DNA of 64,000 bases, taken from positions 1-64,000 of the forward strand of contig JBCBZG010000002.1 of the NCBI GenBank assembly GCA_039815465.1, given 5' to 3'. Below, piece after piece: positions 33,644 through 41,145 of this stretch; the stretch's first letter is position 1; every line of letters starts with the position of its first letter. The position numbers were made by a program, and so were the translations under genes. The notes beneath the pieces are model-generated. The model was not told where the DNA came from. It did not search any database and was given only the letters and a program-made list of their open reading frames with translations. This DNA is from Shimia_B sp039815465. Lineage in GTDB: Bacteria > Pseudomonadota > Alphaproteobacteria > Rhodobacterales > Rhodobacteraceae.

Positions 33644-34339
33644 ATGATCGATCTCTATTACTGGCCCACGCCCAATGGCTGGAAAGTGTCCATCGCGCTG
33701 GAGGAGATGGGCCTGCCCTACCGCGTGCACGAGATCAACATCGTCGCAGGCGATCAGTTTCAGCCGAGCTTTCTGGCGATCTCGCCCAACAATCGGATGC
33801 CAGCCATAGTCGACCCGGACGGGCCCGGCGGTGCGCCCGTGTCGGTGTTCGAAAGCGGCGCGATCTTGATGTATCTGGCGCGCAAGACCGGGCAGTTTTA
33901 CGGGTCAGATGACCGCACGCGCGTTGCAGTGGAGGAATGGCTGAGCTGGCAGCTGGGCGGCGTTGGGCCCATGGCCGGGCAAGCGCATCACTTCCTTAAG
34001 TTCGCGCCGCGGGCCGATCCGCCCCAGGACATCCCCTATGCCAAGGACCGCTACCGGGCGGAAACGGGGCGGCTTTATCGGGTGCTCAATGACCGGCTCG
34101 CGGAAAATGAGTGGGTGGCGGGGGCCGAGTACACCATCGCCGATATGGCGATTTGGCCCTGGGCATGTTTGTGGGAGGGTCAGGAGCAGACGCTGGAAGA
34201 CAAGCCGCATTTGGCCCGGTGGCTGGACGCGTGCTGGGCGCGGCCAGGGGTGCGTCGGGGGCACAAGCTGTTGCTTGAGAAGCGCAAGGGCCCAAAAACA
34301 CCGAGCGAGTTGCGGATGCTAGAGGATCACAAAACGTAA
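33644..34339 (+). CDS. Glutathione S-transferase, YfcG (Nu)-like
   Basis: 231 residues. N-terminal thioredoxin-fold domain begins MIDLYYWPTPNGWKVSIALE, very like YfcG's, with the cis-Pro segment NNRMPAIVD and ESGAILMYLARKTG; the C-terminal helical domain has EWLSWQLGGVGPMAG and YTIADMAIWPWACLW. YfcG-type proteins act as disulfide-bond reductases with glutathione rather than as conjugating transferases. Start at 33644 has AAGGAGGC upstream. A strong bidirectional terminator follows. Confidence 0.9.
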   Translation: MIDLYYWPTPNGWKVSIALEEMGLPYRVHEINIVAGDQFQPSFLAISPNNRMPAIVDPDGPGGAPVSVFESGAILMYLARKTGQFYGSDDRTRVAVEEWLSWQLGGVGPMAGQAHHFLKFAPRADPPQDIPYAKDRYRAETGRLYRVLNDRLAENEWVAGAEYTIADMAIWPWACLWEGQEQTLEDKPHLARWLDACWARPGVRRGHKLLLEKRKGPKTPSELRMLEDHKT

Positions 34340-34369
34340 AAGGGCCGGTGCTGTGCACCGACCCCTTTT
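34338..34369. terminator. Bidirectional intrinsic terminator
   Basis: AAAAGGGCCGGTG-CTGTG-CACCGACCCCTTTT: a GC stem flanked by A and T runs on both sides, so it can end transcripts from the GST gene (its stop is inside the stem base) and from the secreted-protein gene on the other strand. Confidence 0.85.
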
Positions 34370-34397
34370 GTAGATCAGCCGAATTGGCCAGCCGCCT

Positions 34398-34715
34398 TTA
34401 GTTAGCGGTGCGGATGCGGAGCGTGTCTTCTACGGCACCGTCGATGATCAGCTTTGCAACCACGTCGGACGTCACGCTGCCTTCGAGGTTCAGGATGACG
34501 TCGGTGTTTGCGCCTGCGTCAACTTCGGCCATTGCGAGCACGTCGCCGGTGAGGCTTTCGAGAACCACGGTGCCAGCTGCGTCAGCGCGAACGAGGTTGA
34601 GCGTTACCTGAGGGGAGTTTTCATCAGCTGCGCCTTGGAAACCGAAGGAGTTAGCGGATGCGGCGCCAGCGGTCAGGGCGATGGCGGTGGCGGCGATTGC
34701 GAATGTCTTGAACAT
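34398..34715 (-). CDS. Small secreted protein of unknown function
   Basis: 105 residues. Signal peptide MFKTFAIAATAIALTAGAAS with cleavage near ASA-NS, then an acidic mature part with repeated beta-strand pattern (VTLNLVRADAAGTVVLESLT, VILNLEGSVTSDVVAKLIID) and no cysteines. A good ribosome site (GAAAGGAAAAATC) precedes the ATG at 34715, and a terminator follows. The 510-bp upstream gap is large and relatively AT-rich. It looks like a single-gene, possibly well-expressed unit. No family recognised. Confidence 0.8.
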   Translation of the reverse strand: MFKTFAIAATAIALTAGAASANSFGFQGAADENSPQVTLNLVRADAAGTVVLESLTGDVLAMAEVDAGANTDVILNLEGSVTSDVVAKLIIDGAVEDTLRIRTAN

Positions 34716-35225
34716 GATTTTTCCTTTCGTTCAGGTCCGTTGTTTGTCGTTCGGAGTGTTTGGCGGGGGTTACGTTCGCCGTCCGATGACTGACAGATGG
34801 GTGCTCACCACGATCGGAAAAGGCCGCACCTGATCACATAAAAATGTGCCCGGGTGATGGAAGAAACCCTCTTGAAATCAGCAGTTAAGCCCGGGTTGTG
34901 GGTTCCGTGCAACCATGCTCGACAAGTGTGCGGTGATGCGAGACATCCAGCCTGATTTCGCAAATTTGCACGGAGGCTCGCGCAAAAATTGAGGGCGTAG
35001 AAAGTGGGTTCACAAGGATTTTTTTGCGGTTTTTTTGTCGGAGCACCTTCACCTAGGCCTTCCACGCTATAGCGCCGGTCCCGGGGGTGGCGTTCGCGCC
35101 GCCCTGTCGGGGGAACGGCGCGGCCCGGCGGTGCCGCCGGGCAAGGACGGTGCGGCTATATTGATCTTAAACGGCTCGGATTGAGCGCCTTCAAACGTAG
35201 TTTGGACCGCAGCAACAAGATGGTC
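34716..35225. other. 510-bp gene-free region
   Basis: Holds the promoter region of the small secreted protein, a stretch with T runs (GGATTTTTTTGCGGTTTTTTTG at about 35019), and the family A copy at 35066-35160. A minus-strand 86-codon open frame (34805-35065) has no ribosome site and no protein-like pattern, so I do not call it a gene. Confidence 0.55.
35066..35160. repeat. Family A structured intergenic repeat, copy 4
   Basis: Opposite orientation to the first three: GCTATAGC, large hairpin with CCGGTCCC/GGGAACGG, small hairpin CCCGGCGG/CCGCCGGG, then GCACCGTCC-like tail and CTATA. The large stem tolerates one mismatch. It is the one copy that is not close behind a stop codon on its own strand. 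Confidence 0.7.
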
Positions 35226-35846
35226 CTACTTCGCCTCAGGCTCCTCAATCACGTATTTCTGGAGCGCCATGATCTGCCACCACAGGAACGCGAAGAGCGC
35301 GATGGGGAAGCCGAAGGTTTCGATCGTAACCCAGGTTTCCGTGCTCATGGTGCGCCAGATGATCTCGTTGGCGACGGCCAGCGCTGCGAAGGCGGCGGTA
35401 AGGCGGCGGGTGAGGATCATCCAGCCCTCATCCTCCATCGGCATCATGTCGGCCATGACATAGGCCAGGAGGCTTTTGCCGCGCAGGAGCCCGATGCCGA
35501 GCAGGACGGTGAAGAAGCCATAGACGAGGGTGGTTTTCATCTTAAAGAACCGCTCATCGTTGAAATACGCCGTGAGCGCGCCGAAGACGATGACCATGAA
35601 GGCGGTAAAGACCTGCATTCGGCTAAGTTTGCCCGTCAGAAACCAGAGCACGCCCATGGCGGCGAGCAGGATGGGCACAAAGACGATCGTGGCCACGATA
35701 AAGCCCGAATAGTCGGTGCCACTGATGGTGTAGGTTTCGTCCTGGATGCGCATGAAGAGGACGAAGAAGGCGATGGTGGGGCCAAGCTCCAGGAGCATCT
35801 TGAGCCACGGATTGATCTCCTTGGCGTCGGTCTCGGGCGTTGTCAT
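35226..35846 (-). CDS. Inner membrane-spanning protein YciB / intracellular septation protein IspZ family
   Basis: 206 residues with five to six hydrophobic segments: LLELGPTIAFFVLFMRIQ, FIVATIVFVPILLAAMGVLW, MQVFTAFMVIVFGALTAYFN and TLVYGFFTVLLGIGLLRGKS. The wording WLKMLLELGPTIAFFV and YFNDERFFKMKTTLVYGFF is characteristic of YciB/IspZ. In enterobacteria YciB helps keep the envelope and cell division together. The start at 35846 is chosen as the family's N-terminus; upstream codons overlap the EamA stop region. The start lies 5 bp after the EamA stop in the same direction. Confidence 0.93.
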   Translation of the reverse strand: MTTPETDAKEINPWLKMLLELGPTIAFFVLFMRIQDETYTISGTDYSGFIVATIVFVPILLAAMGVLWFLTGKLSRMQVFTAFMVIVFGALTAYFNDERFFKMKTTLVYGFFTVLLGIGLLRGKSLLAYVMADMMPMEDEGWMILTRRLTAAFAALAVANEIIWRTMSTETWVTIETFGFPIALFAFLWWQIMALQKYVIEEPEAK

Positions 35847-35851
35847 GCGCG

Positions 35852-36754
35852 TTATCCTCCAAATTCCACGATCACGGCGCCTGCGGCGATGGCGGCCATC
35901 AGTGCCATGCGGGTGGGTCCTACGGTCTCTTTCAGTACGAGCCAACCTATGATTGCCGCGAAAACGGTGGATGTTTCGCGCAGCACCGCGGCCTCCCCCA
36001 CTTTGTCGAGCCGTGTGGCCATCATGATCGACCCGAAGGAGCCGAAGGCCACGAGCGCGCCGATGAACCCGCGCCTAAGCAGCGGGCCGGGTGCCGGGCG
36101 GGCCGGATCGCGGCGCCAGTGCCACAAGCTGATGAGCGGGAAGTCGAGCCCGGTGATGAAAAAGAACCAGGCCAGAAACGTGAACGGGTCGGGAAAGGCA
36201 CGGATGCTATAGGCGTCGTAGGTGGTGTAGAGCGCGACCATAAACCCGGTGGCGAGGGCCAGCCACAGCGCAGGCGCGAGCGTGGCGCGGTCGATTTCAA
36301 TGTGACGGAGGTTATAGGCAGCGAGGCCAAAGATGGCCGTCGAAAGCAGCGCGACACCGGCCCATTGGGTCAGCGTGAAGGTTTCGCCAAAGATGATCCA
36401 GGCGCCGATAACGGTAAAGAGCGGGCCTGTGCCGCGCACCACTGGGTAGACGACCGTGAACGCGCCGCGGCTATAGGCCATGGCCATGCCGAGCTTATAG
36501 ACAAAGTGGATAAGGAAAGCGCCGACGATCAGGAGCCATTCAGAACCTTGCGGCCAGGGCACGACGAACAGAGCTACGGGGGCGGCGATGATGACGGCCC
36601 AGATGTCGATGGCCCCGCGGGTCTGCCAGGGGTCATGGCGGCCCTTTTGGAGCGCGCCAAAGATCGCGTGGAGGAGTGCGGCAAGAAGCGCGAGCGCAAG
36701 CGCCACGCGGTGCCCAGCGTCGGTCCCTTCGATGCTGAGCACCCAGTCTGTCAT
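35852..36754 (-). CDS. EamA/DMT-family transporter
   Basis: 300 residues, ten predicted membrane helices in two EamA repeats: first repeat from LALALLAALLHAIFGALQKG through VVYPVVRGTGPLFTVIGAWI, second from FITGLDFPLISLWHWRRD to AAIIGWLVLKETVGPTRMAL. Substrate unknown; the family exports or imports amino acids, nucleotides or sugars. The start at 36754 is 7 bp after the ftsY stop, so ftsY, this gene and yciB form one transcript. Confidence 0.92.
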   Translation of the reverse strand: MTDWVLSIEGTDAGHRVALALALLAALLHAIFGALQKGRHDPWQTRGAIDIWAVIIAAPVALFVVPWPQGSEWLLIVGAFLIHFVYKLGMAMAYSRGAFTVVYPVVRGTGPLFTVIGAWIIFGETFTLTQWAGVALLSTAIFGLAAYNLRHIEIDRATLAPALWLALATGFMVALYTTYDAYSIRAFPDPFTFLAWFFFITGLDFPLISLWHWRRDPARPAPGPLLRRGFIGALVAFGSFGSIMMATRLDKVGEAAVLRETSTVFAAIIGWLVLKETVGPTRMALMAAIAAGAVIVEFGG

Positions 36755-36761
36755 GGGGTGT

Positions 36762-37892
36762 TTAGCTGTCGAGGCCGGTGAGGGCGGCGGCGAATTCCTC
36801 GGGGTCAAACGGGGCGAGGTCGTCGATTTGTTCGCCCACGCCGATGGCGTGGATGGGCAGGCCGAATTTATCGGCGAGCGCCACGAGCACGCCGCCTTTG
36901 GCGGTGCCGTCGAGTTTCGTCATTACGAGGCCGGAGACGTCCGCGAGTTTCTGGAACGTCTCCACCTGGTTTAGCGCGTTTTGGCCCGTGGTCGCGTCCA
37001 GCACGAGGAGCGTGTTGTGCGGCGCGTCTGGGTCTTTCTTACGGATGACGCGGACGATTTTGGCGAGCTCCTCCATCAGGTCCTGACGGTTTTGCAGGCG
37101 CCCTGCCGTGTCGATCATGAGGAGGTCGGCGCCCTCGGCCTCGGCCCGTGTCATGGCGTCAAAGGCGAGGCTCGCGGGGTCGGAGCCTTCGGGCGCGGTC
37201 ATGACAGGAACGCCTGCGCGGTCGCCCCAGACTTGCAGCTGTTCGACGGCGGCGGCGCGGAACGTGTCGCCCGCGGCGATGACCACGGATTTGCCCGCGG
37301 CGCGGAACTGCGAGGCGAGTTTGCCGATGGTCGTCGTTTTGCCCGCGCCGTTGACGCCCACGACCAGCACGACCTGCGGGCGTTTGGGGTAGATCGGCAT
37401 GGGGCGCGCCACGGGTTCCATGATCCGCGCGACCTCCTGGGCCAGCAGCGTTTTGATGTCGGTGGCCGAGAGGCGGCGGCCAAGGCGGCCCTCGGCCATG
37501 TTGGCGGTGACGCGGAGCGCGGTGTCCACGCCCATGTCGGAGGCGATCAGCAGTTCCTCGAGCTGTTCGAGCATGTCGTCGTCAAGGACGCGCTTCTTCT
37601 CCTCGATCTCGATGGAGCGGCCCATGATGCGGCCGAGGAGGCCGGGTTTGGCGGGCTCCGGTGTGGGGTCTGGTGTGGGGTCTGGTTCGGGCGCGGGCTG
37701 TGGTTCGGGGGCTGGCGCAGCCGCTGGTGAGGGTGGGGGTGTGGGCGCAGGCTCTGGGGCCGGGGCTGGTGCGGCTGGCTTTGTGGCTTCTTTCTCCACG
37801 GAGCCGCCGTCATCGACGATGGCCTCTAGACCTTCGTCGAGTTTGGAGCTGGATTTGAGGAGCCGGTTTTTGAGTTTGCCGAAGAAGGACAT
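36762..37892 (-). CDS. ftsY: Signal recognition particle receptor FtsY
   Basis: 376 residues. N-terminal acidic A domain with a Pro/Ala/Glu stretch (about residues 40-85), then the NG domain: KKRVLDDDMLEQLEELLIAS, P-loop LVVGVNGAGKTTTIGKL, G2/G3 IAAGDTFRAAAVEQLQVWG and MIDTAGRLQNRQDLMEEL, the TKLDGTAKGGVL motif and IHAIGVGEQIDDLAPFDPEE. It docks SRP-ribosome complexes at the membrane. No amphipathic second N-terminal helix is obvious beyond MSFFGKLKNRLLKSSSKL, which probably binds lipid. Confidence 0.97.
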   Translation of the reverse strand: MSFFGKLKNRLLKSSSKLDEGLEAIVDDGGSVEKEATKPAAPAPAPEPAPTPPPSPAAAPAPEPQPAPEPDPTPDPTPEPAKPGLLGRIMGRSIEIEEKKRVLDDDMLEQLEELLIASDMGVDTALRVTANMAEGRLGRRLSATDIKTLLAQEVARIMEPVARPMPIYPKRPQVVLVVGVNGAGKTTTIGKLASQFRAAGKSVVIAAGDTFRAAAVEQLQVWGDRAGVPVMTAPEGSDPASLAFDAMTRAEAEGADLLMIDTAGRLQNRQDLMEELAKIVRVIRKKDPDAPHNTLLVLDATTGQNALNQVETFQKLADVSGLVMTKLDGTAKGGVLVALADKFGLPIHAIGVGEQIDDLAPFDPEEFAAALTGLDS

Positions 37893-37985
37893 CGTGCCTC
37901 GCGGGTGCGTTTTGTCTCACCTAATACGGGGGGCGCTGTGATGCTAGGGGAGGAAAGAGTTGGGCAAGGGGTCGGACGGCGCTCT

Positions 37986-38066
37986 GAGGGCAGCTCCCGG
38001 CCGCGGGTGGGGGTGCAGCCCCCGCCCGGGGGGCGGTCGGGGACTGCCCGGTGGTTCCCACCGGGG
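37986..38066. repeat. Family C structured intergenic repeat, copy 2
   Basis: On the minus strand: CCCGGTGG-GAA-CCACCGGG (8-bp perfect hairpin), then GGGCAG...CTGCCC enclosing CCCGACCG/CGGCCGGG and CGGGCGGGGG. It begins about 16 nt after the YhhN-like stop on the minus strand. Confidence 0.75.
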
Positions 38067-38081
38067 AAGGAGTTTCGAGCT

Positions 38082-38744
38082 TTATCCCACCGCTGCAGCC
38101 GCAAAAAGGACCATGGCAACGTAGTAGGTGGGCCAGATCGCCAGCGATAGCGGGGTGTGCCAGCGGCTCGTCTCACTCAGGCGAAAGGATTGGATGGCGA
38201 TCAGCGCATCCGAGAGGACAAAAAGCGCGGCGGCGATCAAGATCGACGCGTCAACGTCAGCCGACCCGCTGGATATGGCGCAGGCGGCCAGCGCCATGGC
38301 GAGGATCACGAGCATGTAGCCTGCGACGGGCCAGCGGAGCGCTCCTGCGCGGGGTAGGATCACGGTGGCGGTCGCTAAAGCTGCGAGCACGAACACGGCG
38401 GCGAGGCCCCAGCGCATGGCCTCAAGCGACATGCCTAGATCTTCGAACACGCTGATGAGCGCGCCGTGGGCGACCGCAAAGGCCACCATGCCGAGCAGAA
38501 AGGCACGCTCCCCCGGGCGCGACAGCAGCACGTCGCCGATCCACGCGGCGAGGACGGCAATCGCGATGGGGCTGCCGTTCAGGTCATCACGGAACACAAG
38601 CAGCCAGACGAAGAGGATGCCCATGGGCAGCGCCTTGACCCATGTCTTGGCATTCGACGGCCCGCGCCAGGAGAAGCCCAGCCAATAGACCACCGACGCC
38701 AGCGGCCCGGCGGCGAGCGCTGCCACAAAGAACGCGGCGTTCAT
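38082..38744 (-). CDS. YhhN/TMEM86-family (lysoplasmalogenase-like) membrane protein
   Basis: 220 residues, eight hydrophobic segments. The family pattern is present: AKTWVKALPMGILFVWLLVF, AWIGDVLLSRPGERAFLLGM, VAFAVAHGALISVF and FVLSDALIAIQSFRL, with Asp and His residues in the membrane. Eukaryotic members hydrolyse lysoplasmalogens; the bacterial role is not established. It starts 12 bp after the NuoE-NuoF fusion stop in the same direction and is probably co-transcribed with it. A C repeat follows the stop. Confidence 0.88.
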   Translation of the reverse strand: MNAAFFVAALAAGPLASVVYWLGFSWRGPSNAKTWVKALPMGILFVWLLVFRDDLNGSPIAIAVLAAWIGDVLLSRPGERAFLLGMVAFAVAHGALISVFEDLGMSLEAMRWGLAAVFVLAALATATVILPRAGALRWPVAGYMLVILAMALAACAISSGSADVDASILIAAALFVLSDALIAIQSFRLSETSRWHTPLSLAIWPTYYVAMVLFAAAAVG

Positions 38745-38756
38745 CGCGCGGGCCTC

Positions 38757-40442
38757 TTAGACCTCATCCCGGAAGTGTTTCAGCACGCTTTTGATGGTGT
38801 TCGGGGCGGCTTGGCCCAACCCGCAGATGGAGGCGTCGACCATGACGGTGGTGAGGTCGGTGAGGAGGTCCTCGTCCCACGTCTCCTGTTCCATCAGTTG
38901 CACGGCTTTCTCGCAGCCCACGCGGCAGGGGGTGCATTGGCCGCAGCTTTCATCTTCGAAGAACTTGAGCATGTTGAGTGCCGCGCCCCGTGCGCTGTCC
39001 TTGTCGCTGAGGACCACGACCGCCGCCGAGCCGATGAAGGTCCCCAGGGGCTGGAGCGTGTCAAAATCCAGCGGGACGTCGTGGATCGACGCGGGCAAGA
39101 GCCCCGAGGATGGCCCGCCGGGCTGGTAGGCCTTGAACTCATGACCCTCCGCCATGCCGCCGGCGGCTGCGATGATGTCTGTGATCGTGGAGCCCGCCGG
39201 CAGCAGATAGACCCCCGGTGCCGCCACGCGGCCCGAGACGGAGTAGGAGCGCAGGCCTGTGCGGCCGTTTTTCTCCACGCTGTTCAGGCATTCGGGCCCC
39301 TCGCGGCAGATCTTGGCGACCCAGTGGAGGGTTTCGATGTTGTGGACCAGTGTCGGGCGGCCAAAGACGCCCACCTGCGCAACAAAGGGCGGGCGGTGGC
39401 GGGGGATGCCGCGTTTCCCCTCGATCGACTCGATCATCGCGCTTTCTTCGCCGCAAATGTACGCCCCCGCGCCGCGGCGCAGTTCGACATAGCCCGGCGC
39501 GATGATCCCTGCGGCCTCGAGCGCGGCCAGTTCCTCGGCCAGGATGTGGAGCACGGCGGGGTATTCGTCGCGCATGTAGAGGAACACGGTTTCGGCCTCG
39601 ACGGCCCAGGCCGCGATCAGCATCCCCTCGAGGAAGAGATGCGGCGTGCGTTCGAGGTAATAGCGGTCCTTGAACGTGCCGGGCTCGCCCTCGTCGCCAT
39701 TGACGGCAAGGTAGCGGGGGCCGGGGTTTGCGCGCACAAATCCCCATTTCTTGCCCGATGGGAACCCGGCCCCGCCGAGCCCGCGGAGGCCGGAGGCGAG
39801 GATGCGCTCCTGCACCGCCTCCCAGTCGCCGTTTTTGCGGAGGGTGAGCAGGGCGTCATAGCCGCCTGCAGCGCGGTAGGCGTCGAAGCCCTCATAGTCG
39901 GGGATGTCGGGGTGCGTGTGGCCGGTGGCGATGGCCGCCCTGACCTTTTCGGGCGTCGCGTGGTCGATGTGGTGGTGGCCAAGTTCCAGCACCGGCGCTG
40001 TGTCGCAGCGGCCCATGCAGGGCGCGCGCAACACACGGACCTGAGCGGGGTCGAGCCCGTCTTCGAGCGCGGATTTCAGCTGCTGCGCGCCCGCCAGCTC
40101 GCAAGACAGCGAATCGCAAACCCGGATGGTGAGCGCGGGGGGCGGGGTTTCGCCTTCCTTCACGATGTCGAAATGGGCGTAGAAACTCGCAACCTCATAG
40201 ACCTCCGCCTGGGAGACCCGCAGCTCCTCGGCGAGCGCGCGCAGATGCGCGGTGGAGAGGTGGCCGTAGCTGTCCTGGATGAGGTGAAGAAACTCAATCA
40301 GGTGGTCACGGCGGCGTGGGCGGTCCCCGAGCAGCGCGCGCACCTCGGCCCACGCGGTATCGTCGAGCTGGCGGCCCTTGGTGTGGTGGCGGCCCTTGCC
40401 CTTGCCCGATTTCCAGACGCCTTTACGCTCGTCGAGTGCCAT
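38757..40442 (-). CDS. NuoE-NuoF fusion, NAD-linked diaphorase subunit (FdsB-like)
   Basis: 561 residues joining a NuoE-type thioredoxin-fold [2Fe-2S] domain and a NuoF-type FMN/NADH domain. NuoE part: HLRALAEELRVSQAEVYEVA, CDSLSCELAGA and RAPCMGRCDTAPV (four Cys). NuoF part: GLRGLGGAGFPSGKKW, NGDEGEPGTFKDRYY, GAGAYICGEESAMIESIEGK (NADH/FMN) and ESCGQCTPCRVGCEK for a [4Fe-4S] cluster. This is the beta subunit plan of soluble NAD-dependent formate dehydrogenase, but no alpha subunit (fdsA) is next to it; downstream is a YhhN-like gene. The partner may be elsewhere. Start at 40442 matches the domain. Confidence 0.9.
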   Translation of the reverse strand: MALDERKGVWKSGKGKGRHHTKGRQLDDTAWAEVRALLGDRPRRRDHLIEFLHLIQDSYGHLSTAHLRALAEELRVSQAEVYEVASFYAHFDIVKEGETPPPALTIRVCDSLSCELAGAQQLKSALEDGLDPAQVRVLRAPCMGRCDTAPVLELGHHHIDHATPEKVRAAIATGHTHPDIPDYEGFDAYRAAGGYDALLTLRKNGDWEAVQERILASGLRGLGGAGFPSGKKWGFVRANPGPRYLAVNGDEGEPGTFKDRYYLERTPHLFLEGMLIAAWAVEAETVFLYMRDEYPAVLHILAEELAALEAAGIIAPGYVELRRGAGAYICGEESAMIESIEGKRGIPRHRPPFVAQVGVFGRPTLVHNIETLHWVAKICREGPECLNSVEKNGRTGLRSYSVSGRVAAPGVYLLPAGSTITDIIAAAGGMAEGHEFKAYQPGGPSSGLLPASIHDVPLDFDTLQPLGTFIGSAAVVVLSDKDSARGAALNMLKFFEDESCGQCTPCRVGCEKAVQLMEQETWDEDLLTDLTTVMVDASICGLGQAAPNTIKSVLKHFRDEV

Positions 40443-40603
40443 GCCTGTCCCCCCAATTTGTTGCCGCGAGCATAGGGGAGGCGCCGCCCCCCGCGCAGCA
40501 GAAAACGACATGTTGTTTGCGAGAAACGCGGGGGAAGCGGGCGCGTGCCGAGCCCCACCGGATGGGCCTGGAAACTTTGTTTCCTGGCTGGCACTGTTGG
40601 CCC

Positions 40604-41002
40604 ATGCGAATGACCTTGATCCCTCTGATATCCGCGCTGGCCACGAGCGCGGTTGCGCAATCTGCCCCTATGACGGCGGAGGAGTTCGACGCCTACACGC
40701 GCGGCAAGACGCTGACCTATGCCACCGAGGGCAATCAGCCCTACGGCGCGGAGGAGTATCTGCCCAACCGCCGCGCGCGTTGGGCGTTTAATGGCGAAGA
40801 GTGTCAGGAGGGGGAGTGGTTCCCGGCGGGGGACATGATCTGTTTTCTCTATGAAGACAGCGATGGGCCGAGCTGCTGGACGTTTTTCCTGACGCCAAAT
40901 GGCTTGCGGGCAGAGTTCGGGGAGAACAGCGATGATCCGCTTTACGAGATTGCGGAGAGTGATGAGCCGCTGTTTTGCCCGGGGCCGTCTGTGGGGGTTT
41001 GA
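40604..41002 (+). CDS. Small secreted protein, unknown function
   Basis: 132 residues: a short signal peptide (MRMTLIPLISALATSAVAQS), then a mature domain with three cysteines (NGEECQEGEWFPAGDMICFL, SCWTFFLTPNG) plus one near the C-terminus in EPLFCPG. It looks like a compact disulfide-bonded periplasmic domain. Conserved style for roseobacter unknowns, but no family is claimed. It starts about 160 bp upstream on the opposite strand from the diaphorase gene. A family A repeat begins 37 nt after its stop. Confidence 0.78.
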   Translation: MRMTLIPLISALATSAVAQSAPMTAEEFDAYTRGKTLTYATEGNQPYGAEEYLPNRRARWAFNGEECQEGEWFPAGDMICFLYEDSDGPSCWTFFLTPNGLRAEFGENSDDPLYEIAESDEPLFCPGPSVGV

Positions 41003-41039
41003 GCCTTCAAACACGTCATCCGAGAGTAAAGGCCCGCGA

Positions 41040-41136
41040 GCTATAGCGCCGTTCCGAGGGGTGGCGTTCGCGCCGCCCCGTGGGGGCGGAACGGCGCGGC
41101 CCGACGTTGCCGTCGGGCGCGTACTTTGCGGCTAAA
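41040..41136. repeat. Family A structured intergenic repeat, copy 5
   Basis: Plus-strand orientation: GCTATAGC, large hairpin CCGTTCCG/CGGAACGG with inner GGGGTGGCG-TTCG-CGCCGCCCC, small hairpin CCCGACG-TTGC-CGTCGGG, then GCGTAC and GCTAAAT. It lies between converging genes; a TTCG loop in the inner arm may add stability. Confidence 0.8.
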
Positions 41137-41145
41137 TGGATTGAG

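Noticed and set aside
34805..35065. 86-codon minus-strand open frame in the 510-bp gap
   Set aside because: No ribosome site, no protein-like pattern, runs into the family A repeat.
38466..40475. Long plus-strand open frame over the NuoE-NuoF fusion
   Set aside because: Arg/Gly-rich shadow with no motifs; the minus-strand frame has all cluster cysteines.
1489..41136. Family A units as a CRISPR array
   Set aside because: Copies are dispersed over 40 kb, in both orientations, with hairpins and no spacers of constant length.
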